A stretch of DNA of 64,000 nt, from positions 61,414,531 to 61,478,530 of the forward strand of contig CM061918.1 of NCBI GenBank assembly GCA_031002005.1. Reading direction: 5' to 3'. Below the pieces are notes generated by a model. It did not search any database, was not told the origin of the DNA, and saw nothing but the letters and a program-made list of their open reading frames with translations. Positions 35,481-45,905 of this stretch are shown here, piece by piece. Source of the stretch: Vandiemenella viatica. Its lineage: Eukaryota > Arthropoda > Insecta > Orthoptera > Morabidae. Each line of letters starts with the position of its first letter. The first letter of the stretch is position 1. A program made the translations under genes and the position numbers.

Positions 35481-35689
35481 ATCTTTACTTTTTGTATCTT
35501 TGCATATCATTTTATAATAAACTTAATTGTGTTGGATGTATTTGGGAAGTGTTTGTGAGATGTTTGAAGTACTTACTGGAAAAGGTGAAATCGGAATAAG
35601 CCAAGGAAGTAAGGCAAATGAGATAATGTTGATATCCTCTCATGAGTATGGATAATGGGAAAGTATGGGAGCTATATTATAGGTGTCAA

Positions 35690-36310
35690 ATACAGGAGTT
35701 GGAGGGTTCCAGAGGAGGACAGCTAGATTTGTTTGCAGAAATTACCTAAGAACACAACTATTTACTGCTATGAAAAAGAAGTTTAGCTGGTATGAGAAAC
35801 AAGGCTTTCCCGGCGTATCTTGACACAAATTCTTCACAGGTTTGCCGTCGGATGATATTTTCAAAGGACAGTCAAAATATCATCCGACGGCAAACCTGTG
35901 AAGAATTTGTGTCGAAGTTTAGCTGGAATCATTGAAAACAGAAGGTAAATGAAAAGTTCTGGGAGTGTGTAAGGCACACATAAGTGATAAAGCTGGATTT
36001 ATATTGGGAGAAGAATTAGGAATAGTGGACTATTTGAAAGAGATTACCATGACCTGAAACTAGCTCTTTAGAAAGTTTTTGGTTGTAGATAAAGACATAA
36101 CACACTGGAATTAATTGTCTAGGGAGTTGCATTACCATTTACCTTAAATAGTGAAAGAATTTAAAATAAATATTTTGCATAATTCCAAAGCAGAAGTATA
36201 AGGAAATTACCATAGTGACATAAACTCCATCGGCTGACATCTGATGGGGGAAAACAGATGTGAAAGACGAGAAGTGTATTAAGTGGCTCTCCTTTGGATT
36301 TGAAATGCAT
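35690..36310 (+). mobile_element. degenerate 3' part of LINE family A
   Basis: The opening segment (35695-35760), read in the + direction, gives YQIQEL- and ARFV-like pieces. They match the end of the reverse transcriptase ORF seen in the minus-strand LINE at 42.9 kb (YQIQELERVQRRAARFV). It is split by a 123-bp insertion at 35791-35913. The downstream 3' region is too degraded to translate. Confidence 0.6.
35791..35913. mobile_element. 123-bp insertion with 13-bp duplication and 40-bp perfect hairpin
   Basis: GAAGTTTAGCTGG flanks the insert (35778-35790 and 35914-35926). Inside, 35822-35861 is the perfect reverse complement of 35874-35913, with a 12-nt loop (CAAAGGACAGTC). The arm includes CACAGGTTTGCCGTCGGATG. 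The part before the hairpin contains TTTCCCGGCGTATCTTGAC. It sits inside a LINE relic. Confidence 0.85.
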
Positions 36311-36544
36311 AATGAGTGGTTTTAACACCCTGCAAGCAATGTAACAGTGCTGTTAAAAAAATACTTTTCTTATAATCATAGTGAACTGAAACTGAGGACA
36401 CTAAAGGGTTAGAAAATCAATTATAATATGGAAGGAAGAACTTGATTTTAAAATAATACACATATCTCTGTCTATAAAGGTAGGAAAAGGATATTCTTCC
36501 TTTATCCTTACCTTATTTATTTCTATACTGTTATTTCTTTCCTT

Positions 36545-36660
36545 CAGTACTAGTACCTTATGCAAAACAAAGAGATTAGCTTTGGTGCTGAGCACCCTCT
36601 GCCGCCCACAATTTTGTGAATTGCAGAGTATATATGTAGATAGATGTAGATAGATATCAT
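36545..36660 (+). mobile_element. 3' tail of LINE family B (GTAGAT-type)
   Basis: The segment TTAGCTTTGGTGCTGAGCAC, TCTGCCGCCCACAATTTTGT and GAATTGCAGAGTATATATGT, followed by GTAGATAGATGTAGATAGAT, is nearly identical to the 3' ends at 52.0 and 57.5 kb. Only the last roughly 110 bp are present, so it is an extreme 5' truncation. Confidence 0.8.
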
Positions 36661-36989
36661 GGTAAACATAGTTGGTTTCATGCAAGTCATGTCACTACTT
36701 TTGCCTTGTCTTTTATTTATGATTCACATAGCGTGCATCATAATGAATAAATCAAACAAATTTTCTTCCAGTATTTTAGCTCAAGTCACAAAGTTAAGTA
36801 AGCTTTCCCTGTTAAATGTCGTGACTCTTTTTTCCATTACTACTAATATAGAATAATTTTTTATTCTTTTTGTTCTGTGTCAACATGATCTTGATATGAA
36901 AGCTATTTCCAGTAACTTCAAGTAAAATATTCTCAATTTTCAACTAATATTATGTCTGTGTTCCCACTTAAGATCTCGGAGTTCCATAA

Positions 36990-37140
36990 ATACCGTAGTT
37001 GTGATTGCGCAGACTTCCGCAGTCATTCTCGATGTTATTTTGGTTATCCAGGTGGATGTCAGAGGACTCTGAAGAAAGCCACAGCATGATTGCTGAAATG
37101 TCAGATTTCAGCAAACTGATTCAGTTCCACCCGGATAAGA
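36990..37140 (+). mobile_element. repeat fragment, probably Penelope-related
   Basis: It contains TGCGCAGACTTCCGCAGTC, shared with the complement of the 35088-35173 insert. This is followed by CTGAAGAAAGCCACAGCATG and ATTGCTGAAATGTCAG, a decayed form of the CTGAAGA...GCCGAAACGTC pattern often seen in Penelope-like 3' regions. The classification is tentative. Confidence 0.4.
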
Positions 37141-39340
37141 TAATACCATCTTTATTGTTGGGACATGTATGCTGCAAAAAGCTAAACAGAATTTGTCTTA
37201 TATGAGAGTGTTGTACAGTCAGTCAGTTGTAAGAGAACAGGAGACTAATTTCACAGTAGCATGAAAAGAAGGTCAGGTAGTAATTCTCATCCTGCCCATG
37301 TGCTTTTATTTATTGTTTCAATAATGGGACTACTTTACCATCAAAAATTCTCAGGGATTTTTTGTCTTTATCCTGAATAATGTTTAGTTCTTGCATTAAT
37401 CAATTTCAGTGTCTTGAAACATAAGAAAGTGTTTCAGTTTCTTTTCTCAAAAGTTATATTTAGGCCCATTGACACAGATGCAAGAGCTAATTATCTCTTA
37501 TTAACATGATGCTCCTGTTGAAAGTTCAAACCATTTACATTTTCCTCTTATCACTTCAACACTGTAAGACACCCACTTAACTCACTTACTTCTTTTGATG
37601 TCTTAAGAATATTGTATTAAGAGCCATCATTTCAAATTCAAATCATTTTGTGCTCAAGCAAAGAGCTTTTGTTTGTCCTATAGTCACCTTTTCCTCTGAA
37701 AATTCTGATTGCCTGTGCAAGCTCTAGAGTTTCTTCAAATAACAAAGTAAAGTGTCATTAGTAATGTGCACCATCAATGTAGCATCTTCTCCATAGCTAA
37801 GCCATTATTTAAGTATATGTATTATATTTCTATGTAGTGTAAAGACAGGAATCAAATTCTATATTTTCTTCTTTTTATAATCTCTTTTATTTTCTCTGTT
37901 CATACATATCATGAAATCATGAAGTAATTACTCTCCTTATTTTCATGCATACATACTGAAAATTTCCTGTTATTTTATCTGTCAAATATCATTTACTTGG
38001 CTGTTAAAATATTTGTGCAGAACATTATATTATCGATGTATTGAAATTCACGGTCCTAATTTTTTTTTCCAACAATAGTAAGTTACTGTTTCTTTCTCTA
38101 TATGTTGCTGTAGCGAAATTGATTTACTGTGAATCAAGAAGACTAATATCTGCAAGTATATTTTTGTTTTAAAACATTTCTTAAGTGATAATCAATCATT
38201 TGATTATGAGTTAAGAAACAGTTTGCAAATTTATTGATATCACTTTATCACAAAGTTGTAATACACTTCCATTTTTCTTGTTTGATTCAACTAGTAATTT
38301 GTCATTATTCTGAGCAATTCAGTTTGATTTATCACTATTATTGTTTTTTTATTACACACTAACAAAATGCTTATTGGATTTTCGTATCGTACTATCGAGT
38401 GTCTTACTTTTAGGAAACCATTACTAAATACATCATAGATAAATACATAAATTGATGAAAGAATTCCTACTTATATTACCAGATCTTGCTCAAGGAGACA
38501 ATCAAACAAGTACTTGTGTGGGAATAACAGGTATACCAAAGGCCTATTTCACTACTCTTAGAACAGATACCCACACGAGAAAAGTCCTTGAGAAACTTCA
38601 AAGAAGAAAACAATATCATTGATTAGTTAGAAAGCCATTCTTAATTCATGAATTAGTAAATTATTCTTGTGATGATAATATCAATGGAAATGCTTTAGGG
38701 CAAAATTAAAATGAGGAAGGATACCAAAAATGAAACCATCCCTTAGCAAAAATGAAAGCAGAATGACAGTGATGAACACAAATCATTATATTTTCATGTG
38801 AACCTTATTCATGCAGTGAGTTGAGACACATGGCAGAGCAGTCAGATGTTTCCACACCAATCTGCCCACTTTACTGATTTGAAGAGACTTAGTATTGTGC
38901 GCAGCTGATTCCCTTGGCCGGTGTCTTGATTCATTGCAAGAATAAGGTTAATTTATAAATATATGGATTTTTGTCCATCTTTTTTGTCTTCTTTGATAAG
39001 TGACTGTTTTACTTCCCCCCTCCTTACTAATTTTTAAACATTTATTAATTGAACTTCCAACGTACCCTCATCATTTATGTTTATCTGCATATCTCATTTG
39101 TTTGTATGTGATCACACATGCAGATTCATATGAAGTAAAATTCGCAAAGGTTGAAATTTATTTGCAACAATCTCAGTTCACAAAACTATGCTTCTGAGCT
39201 GGAGCAGTAACAAATTGCACGTTGAACATACTTGCGTTATGTCCATATAAACCAGTGTCAATGTATCACTTGTAAAAGATTCTTGAATTGTCTTATGCAC
39301 ACCTGTCTGATATAGCCTATACGAAAAACTGTTGTAAACT
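37141..39340. other. intronic stretch without recognised features
   Basis: This is AT-rich. Near 38735, AAACCATCCCTTAGCAAAAATG may be a decayed arm of the CTTACCAAAG fold-back family. Nothing else could be supported. Confidence 0.35.
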
Positions 39341-39352
39341 TTGCAGTGAATT

Positions 39353-39445
39353 GAATAAAATTTTCTCGGGTAACTAGCCGAGTTAGTCCATCGTTTGACC
39401 ACGACGTTTCGGCGGTCACAATCTCTGCCGCCATTGTCAAGTGAC
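39353..39445 (-). mobile_element. 93-bp insertion with 11-bp target duplication
   Basis: TGCAGTGAATT flanks it (39342-39352 and 39446-39456). On the minus strand it reads GACAATGGCGGCAGAGATTG, then TGACCGCCGAAACGTCGTGG, and ends in GAAAATTTTATTC. The GCCGAAACGTCG word is typical of Penelope-like 3' regions in invertebrates (from memory). It lies at the 3' side of a Penelope relic in the same orientation. Confidence 0.7.
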
Positions 39446-39456
39446 TGCAGTGAATT

Positions 39457-40086
39457 ATAAACGTCTGTACAGTCCTCTACATGGATATGAAACATGTAAT
39501 GTAATCTTTGTGGGTGTCCAGCTATATGGTGTCCTCATCAGGTGTTGTATGGCTTCGTGTGGTTATAAACCTGCTTTTAATGCCTTGACTGACCTGCCTC
39601 ATATTACTTTCCCGCTTGTATCAGTATAAGCAGAGTGCCTGACCATCATACACTGTAATGTCTACATCCAACTTGCTCACCTTCTAGTCTGACTGAAAAT
39701 GTGATCCACTGCAGAGTGCCCATTCAGGTATTGTTGTACCATGCAGCAAAGTATGAACTATGTCATTCGCTCTCCTGACCTCTTGGCATGATTACCTTCA
39801 CTTCTGAGTTCGACTGTTTTCCAGGCATCATTTGGACAGAGCCCTGCCGTCTCTATTGATACTGTTATCATTAAGCCAAATTTCAAATGCCTCACATATT
39901 ATTGAGTCCCAGAAGATAGAGGGTCTGAACAGCATGACCATCTTATTAAATGCTATCTTGTGTTCTTAATTGACAGCATTTTCAGCTATTGCAGATCTGT
40001 CCAGCTGTGCGAGTCCTAGGTGGAGTTTATGCTCCGTTATGCACTCCTTAATGATCCTGATTGACTGACCAACGTAAAGTGAGGTG
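39457..40086 (-). mobile_element. Penelope-like retroelement, 3' part
   Basis: The element runs right to left. 39828-40086 encodes most of a GIY-YIG endonuclease, and the remainder down to about 39457 looks like its 3' untranslated region. No reverse transcriptase could be read to the right, so it is 5'-truncated. Confidence 0.7.
39828..40086 (-). pseudogene. GIY-YIG endonuclease domain of a Penelope-like element
   Basis: The minus-strand translation gives SLYVGQSIRIIKECITEHKL, LGLAQLDRSAIAENAV, one stop, EHKIAFNKMVMLF, then IFWDSIICEAFEIWLN and DNSINRDGRALSK before TGA. The LYVGQ-x-R opening, the SAIAEHA-type block with HKI, and the E in the REAIEI-type block (here CEAFEIW) are the ordered motifs of the GIY-YIG nuclease. 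This nuclease forms the C-terminal part of Penelope-like reverse transcriptases and nicks target DNA for primed reverse transcription. The in-frame stop (AVN-stop-EHK) and the missing N-terminal reverse transcriptase make it inactive. Confidence 0.8.
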
Positions 40087-40435
40087 ACCAGAATGGGGCG
40101 TGGACTATGGTCGTGCACTTAGAGTGATAGGTGTAGGATTGTGGCATGAATCAGGTCAGTTGAGGCAACTACTTCAAGCAATGCAACACCTGATGAAGAC
40201 AACAGAGCCAGCTGTAGTATCATCGTTTTCTGATGACACCAGATACCTGCAAAGATTAGATTGCAGCAATACACTGCGAAAGACTCCATTCCCTCATCTA
40301 GTATATAGGTTCTGTAGTCACTGCTCCAAGCATAGTCTCCTATCCAGGAAATACTTATTGAGATAAGTTATGCTGCTGGACTTATTTAAATTTGAAATAG
40401 ACAAATGGAAAAATTGAATGTTAAAAACTATGGCT

Positions 40436-40545
40436 CTTCTGTTATTACTTTCCATTATTGTAAATAATGGTTTGCTGATTGGAACTATCAGAAATTAATT
40501 AATATAAGGATCTTCCATTATTACTTTCGGTCATTGTAAATGATG
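40436..40545 (+). repeat. imperfect direct repeat of about 35 bp
   Basis: CTTCTGTTATTACTTTCCATTATTGTAAATAATGG recurs about 73 bp later as CTTCCATTATTACTTTCGGTCATTGTAAATGATGG (both are quoted only to show the pairing). The first copy contains the palindrome CCATTATTGTAAATAATGG. Confidence 0.5.
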
Positions 40546-42600
40546 GATTCTTTTTTTTTTTTTTTTTTACCCACATTGCCCATATTTATTTTCATGTCTC
40601 AACGTAAATTTGAAATTGGTTAACGTTGGACTTGTTTTCTTATTCTGTAATTAATAATTTAATCAACTGTTATGGAAAGTTACAAATGTTTTTCTATTTC
40701 ATATCATTTGTGTTAAGTGATTTTAAATGTGTTACTTCATTCTGATTCTGCACTTATTATAATTGAAGAACACAGTTATGTACAGACAGCTGCTGCATGC
40801 TAAGATAAAATCTTTTCAGTCTATATTGGTTTCACCATATCCAAAACTATTATAAGCTGACACAGCAAGTCTGTGTGTGCCATGAAATACAATAAATTTT
40901 CATTAATTGGGCATTTGCAGCCATTTCTTGTCTTTTGCACGGATTTTAAATTTTCAATTTTTTTGCATGCTGGACTACTATTCTGTGGAGCCAATGAAAC
41001 TTGATATTTGCATTATAAATAAGTGTATGAATGAAAATACACTGTATATTGATCTGTCATTTAAATAATGGTAATGAGCAGTAAAACACAAAAGCAACTC
41101 AGCTGTAGTACTCATTGACTGATGAAGGAAATTCCATAATGCGGGTTTCCAGAAACATGAGGACTTGTCATAATTGATCTTCTGATTAGTCTTTTTATTT
41201 ATCTGTGAGCCATTTGTTGTACAGAGAACATTTAAAAAAAATAAAAAATGCAAGTATGGTAATAAATACAGCATACTGAATTGACACTTACACGACACAT
41301 TATAATTATTATTTCTAAATTTTAACTGTTTAGATTAAAACAAAAATTGCATTATATTGAGGAATGGTTTTAAATTTTGGAAAATGTATGATGTTTGCTA
41401 ATATAGGTACAAAATCAAATTTGAAATGAATGTAAAAGTTTTTTTATATAGTATATAGAATAGTTAAAATGGAAGAAACAACATGTAGTCATATGTGGCA
41501 ATACTTACACTTACAATTTAGTGTGATTCTATTTTTCTCTGGTGACATGGTTTTCAACTAGGTTATTTCACAAACTTGCCAAACCTTCTAATTAGGTTAC
41601 ATGCTTTTAGTTAATATAACTTACAAAAACTGAAGTTAGGCTTCTAAGTGTAGTACAGTTTGGCATTCACATATTTCTGCATAATTTTGAACTTAGTTGC
41701 ACTAAGACCTTGATTAATTTACATAAGCACTAGTGTGGATTTTCAATCATAACGGACATTTTATTGTAAAATGTTAAGACTTGTATAAACTAGAAAGTCA
41801 TTCACTGATGACACTAGTTAAGCTTGAACACAGATGATTTGTAGCAATTAATTGTTTTTAATGAATCTCATTCAAAATATAAGTACTGAATAGCCAATTT
41901 TAATAACAACTGAAAAAAAATCCACAGACGGTTGGACGTATGACAGCACAAAACATAGAGATACTAAAAACACTTTAGGGTGTAAGCTGAATAATGTGGT
42001 AGGAGACTGATTGAAGTTCGATGTTTGTGTTGTCATTGCTCTCCAGTAAGCCAGCAGCTACCTCATGAATTACACAACATACCAAAAGGTATGCTAATCA
42101 TGTTGCTGCCATGCACACAATCTCACATAGTAACTGGTACTGACATCAGCTGATGAAGCTGTCCTACTAGTAAATATTGATCGCCACAAGCCTCTCTGGT
42201 CTCAATCCCTTTCCTTCCATTAATCTCTATAATATCCACCAAGTCCCTTCTTTACTCCTTTCTGCATATTTCTCTAGAGTATATGCCTCTTGTTATGGCT
42301 GATTGTCATATTATTTTCAGTAAAAATTTGTTGAGTTTTTAGCCATATTCTGATTCATTCAGCTTCTTCCTTACCTACCTTCCTTGCTTTCAATACTAAT
42401 TCAAATTTTTCTCACCCTCATCTCCCCGCAGCCCTATCACAAAGCACTATTCCCTCTCTCTTGTCTCTGGCATTACGTGAATTCAAATTGCCCAGCCATT
42501 ATATAACAGGGTCACTGTGCAGATTGGTTGGTAAAAATATTTTGGCTCAACTTAATACTATTTTTTAAATTTAATTTAATTGCAATGGAGCACAGGCTCT
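40546..42600. other. intronic stretch without recognised features
   Basis: A long T run (about 40550-40568) and AT-rich filler are present. No exon or element could be supported. Confidence 0.4.
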
Positions 42601-43920
42601 GGTGGCAATTTCCCTACACACCCATCTTCCCCCTATCCTGCACCCACCTACATTTACCCTCTACAAATTTTATCTTTAAATTCTTTCAAAGTTTTTGGTA
42701 AATTATTCATCATTTACCTAAAAAAGAGAATCTTCCCACACCCTTGTGCCTGAAATCGAGTGCCAGCTTGTGGTCATGGTCATCTTTTCCCTTCCATGCA
42801 CTACTTTTCATACCTATTGCAATATCTTTCCATGCCTCATCGCCAGTATATGCCCTGTACACTCCCATGACCCTCCTCATCCTCCTCCTGTCTTGCAGTG
42901 AATCCCATATCCGTCACTTATTGCATTCTGCGATAATTTCCAGAAACAAATCTAGCAGCCCTTCTTTGCACCCTCTCCAACTCCTGTATTTGATACGTAA
43001 AATGAGGGTCCCATACTACGCTACCATATTCGAGCAATGGTCTGACCAAAGTTTTGTAACCCAATTCCTTTACTTCTCCTGTACATCCCCTCATCACTCT
43101 CTCCAACAAGTGCAGAACTTTGAAAACTTTTCCTACCACCTGTCCAATGTGTCCAGCCTAGTTAACCTTATTATCAAAAGTAATGCCAAGATATTTACAT
43201 TTCAAGTCTTCAGCAAGCAATTCTTTCCCCACCTTATATTCATAATTAACCTTTTGTTTTTTATTTGTGTATCTAATAAGCTGAATCTTCTTTACATATT
43301 TCTTCATCCCATGTTTACCAACCCAACTAGATATCCTGTCCAGATCACCCTGCAACTGTTTACAATCCTCGATCATTTTGATTCTTTTATACAGCATTAT
43401 GTCATCTGCAAACAATCTAATCTTAGATAGTAAACAATCAACACAATTATTCATTAGAATAGTGAATAGCAATGGTCCCAATACGCTACCCTGTGGCACA
43501 CCCATTTTTACTTCTACTTCTTTTGATACTACATTTCCTACCCTAACTTTCTGTTTTCTACATTTTAAAATTTCTTCTACCCAGCAAATCACTTTCTCAT
43601 CCACTCCAATGGTTTTTACCTTATTTACTACCATTTTATGGCTTACTCTGTCAAACGCCTTTGACAGATCTAGTGCTACACTATCAATTTGGCCTCCCTT
43701 GTCCATTTCATCTGAAATATCTTGCATATATCCCACCAACTGAGATTCGCATGAATATCCTTGCTTGAACCCATGTTGCCTGCTTGAAAACCACTTACAT
43801 TCCTCACATTTATTTCTGATGTGGTTGCATATCAATCTTTCCATTAATTTACCTATCACTGATGTCAAACTGATTGGCCTGTAATTCTCAACTCTATTTC
43901 TCACCCCTCCTTTATGTACC
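42600..43920 (-). mobile_element. non-LTR retrotransposon (LINE family A), 5'-truncated
   Basis: The element runs right to left. It contains a reverse transcriptase from about the PISLTS motif (43880) to the C-terminal RRAARFV region (42940), then a 3' untranslated region down to about 42600. Its sequence type (ENYRPISLTS, LDLSKAFD, GVPQGSVLGPLLF, FADD) fits the Jockey/CR1 group. It is directly followed by an inverted duplicate of its 5' edge. Confidence 0.82.
43158..43904 (-). pseudogene. reverse transcriptase of LINE family A
   Basis: The 248-codon open frame carries the ordered reverse-transcriptase blocks ENYRPISLTSVIGKLMERLI, QHGFKQGYSCESQL, DLSKAFDRVSH, KMGVPQGSVLGPLLFTI, LFADDIMLY and CKYLGITFDNKVN. 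The two Asp of FADD and the Asp of DLSKAFD are the catalytic metal ligands, and all are present. The frame stops after KVN. The next part continues in another frame (VFKVLHLLERVMRGCTGE, YGSVVWDPHF, ELERVQRRAARFVSGNY, to about 42918). The N-terminal apurinic-type endonuclease and ORF1 are absent. The enzyme would copy element RNA at a nicked target. This copy is dead but relatively intact. Confidence 0.85.
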
Positions 43921-44035
43921 GGAGCGGTGAGAAATAGAGTTGAGAATTACAGGCCAATCAGTTTGACATCAGTGGTAGGTAAATTAATGGAAACATTGAT
44001 ATGCAACCACATCAGAAATATATGTGAGGACGGTA
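43921..44035 (+). repeat. inverted duplicate of LINE A 5' edge
   Basis: GTGAGAAATAGAGTTGAGAA through CAACCACATCAGAAATATAT is the reverse complement of about 43802-43915, with about four mismatches over roughly 106 bp. It meets the main LINE body head to head at 43920. Confidence 0.85.
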
Positions 44036-44945
44036 GTTAGATTTTTCTGCAGGTGACTTCTGTACTTATCTCTCATAGCTTCCTTTGCAATCAATCCCAT
44101 CTCTGTCTTAGCTTCAAAAAAAAAAAAAGTACAGGCCAGATTCTAAGTTCCGATTTTACACCTCACTGATAAAGTCATGCGCGGAGTTGCTCAATCACTT
44201 CCCGGCGTAAGAATGAGACAACGTCTGCTTGCCGCACGAACTATTATAGCCCTGTGCGTGCCTATGACCTTGGCAAATCTTTCTTTAATTAATATCTTCA
44301 AAAGTATATGATAGTTTAATTTGAGATTTTTACAGGGACTTTCTATCATCCTGTTCTATCTATTTTAATATAATTTATCATTCCAAAAGGTTTCTATCTT
44401 CTTAAAACTAAATTCATCACGTGACCAATCTTGGCGGACTTTGCGGACTTTCTCGAACTTCTACCCGACAATCAGCAATAATCCATTTTCAAAAACTTAA
44501 TTACCGGGCAAATACTAAAACTTTTTTATGGGAACCAATATATGAATGAAATTGTCTCAATTAGGGCTATCTGCTGATGTAATTTTTAAATGAATATCTC
44601 TTTTAATAAAAAACTTTTTTTTCTCTTAATTAAAATCACTAATTAATCTTTACCGAATTACTTAATTTTACTGCCAAAATATTGGGGACAGTGCTGACTA
44701 CAGCTGGTGATAAAAGATCAGTTGTAGCTTTACGCGATTTAAAGATTCTTACTTTTATGATCGCGTGTTTCAAAACTTGCACAAACGGGAATATCTCTTA
44801 AACTAAACGTTTCCCGATATGATAAATACACTTTAAAATGATTTTTATGGCGAATTGTTACTGTGAGCAAGATTACGGGGAAATTCCTTAAAGTTGAAAA
44901 CTATTCTCGAAATTTCTAAGTCCCGCCTAAGCAAAACTAGAATTT
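44036..44945. other. repeat-like zone, unassigned
   Basis: The patch 44150-44270 (with AAGTCATGCGCGGAGTTGCT) and phrases such as ATATCTTCAAAAGTATATGA and TCTTGGCGGACTTTGCGGAC look like part of a larger element. No terminal repeats or coding region could be defined. Confidence 0.3.
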
Positions 44946-45905
44946 GCCAAAATTCTAAGGTGCTTACAGGCTGTTTGAGCAGGGGCATTGTTGTGATGGA
45001 AGAACCAGTTGCCCCACTGTAACAAATCGAGCCATTTTCCGTCACACATTGTTGCAATATCTTTTGAAAATACTCAGATAAAGGTCTGTTTAACTGTCTG
45101 ACACTGTGGAACAAACTCTGAATAGATAACTCCTCGCACATTAAAATAAAAATAAAATCAGCATTATCTTGAAGTTTGATTTTCCTTGTCTTGCTTTTTT
45201 GGCATGAGGCGAGCTCAGAGTTTGCCATTGGCTCAATTGTTGTTTCATTTAAGAGTTATAACTATGGCACTAGAATTTGTCTCTTGTGATGAGCTTGAAA
45301 AAAAAAAGTTTGGATCTTCCTTCAGATGCTTCCAAGCGATCTTGTTTTTGCTGTGCAACCAGCAGTCGAGGCACAAATTTGGGAGCAAGCTCAGCTTCTC
45401 ATAACCAAATCATCACTTAAAATGTACTGAACTGAGCTCCAAGTCACTCCAGATAGCTGTGCAACTTCTTTGATTGTATGTTGTCAATCTTTTAGGAAGA
45501 TCTCATCTGTCTTTGTGATATTTTTGTCAGTTTGGATAACTTGGTGATAAATTGACATTTCACCTCTCTTTAAATGGGAAATCACTCAGACACTTGAGTT
45601 TTTCCCCATACCAATATTTCAAGAGTTTCTGTACCAGTTTCCCAAGCAGGAAGCAAAACTTTGTCATGTGCTGTTTACATGAATCAGCCATCACAAAAAC
45701 AATGAGCACACAAAACAGCAGTCACAAAAAAAGGTAACATCAGCCAAACATAACCTTATCTTGTGACAACAATTTGTATACTGACTCAAGAATGGAAGGA
45801 CTACGTGCTCCTAGTGCCAAAAACCGATACTACAGAAACTCCTCCCTCTACAATATCAGTTCAGTTCCTTCTGGATACCCACTCGTATCTAACTATGAAA
45901 ACACA
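44946..45905 (-). mobile_element. mariner-like element, copy 2 (3'-truncated)
   Basis: Read on the minus strand, this follows the same sequence as the element at 7840-9390. It begins near GATATTGTAGAGGGAGGAGT (45850). It continues through the LVAQQKQDRLEAS-type segment (near 45340) and the block MANSELASCQKSKTRKIK (45228 downward). It stops at ATGSSITTMPLLK near 44960, the relic of the second catalytic Asp region. Frameshifts and stops are frequent. The 3' third is missing. Confidence 0.75.

Noticed and set aside
36401..36685. A 94-codon minus-strand open frame
   Set aside because: It is the antisense of a LINE family B tail and flanking AT-rich DNA.
42744..43430. A 228-codon plus-strand open frame
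   Set aside because: It is the complement of the LINE family A reverse transcriptase and 3' region. The minus strand carries the catalytic motifs.
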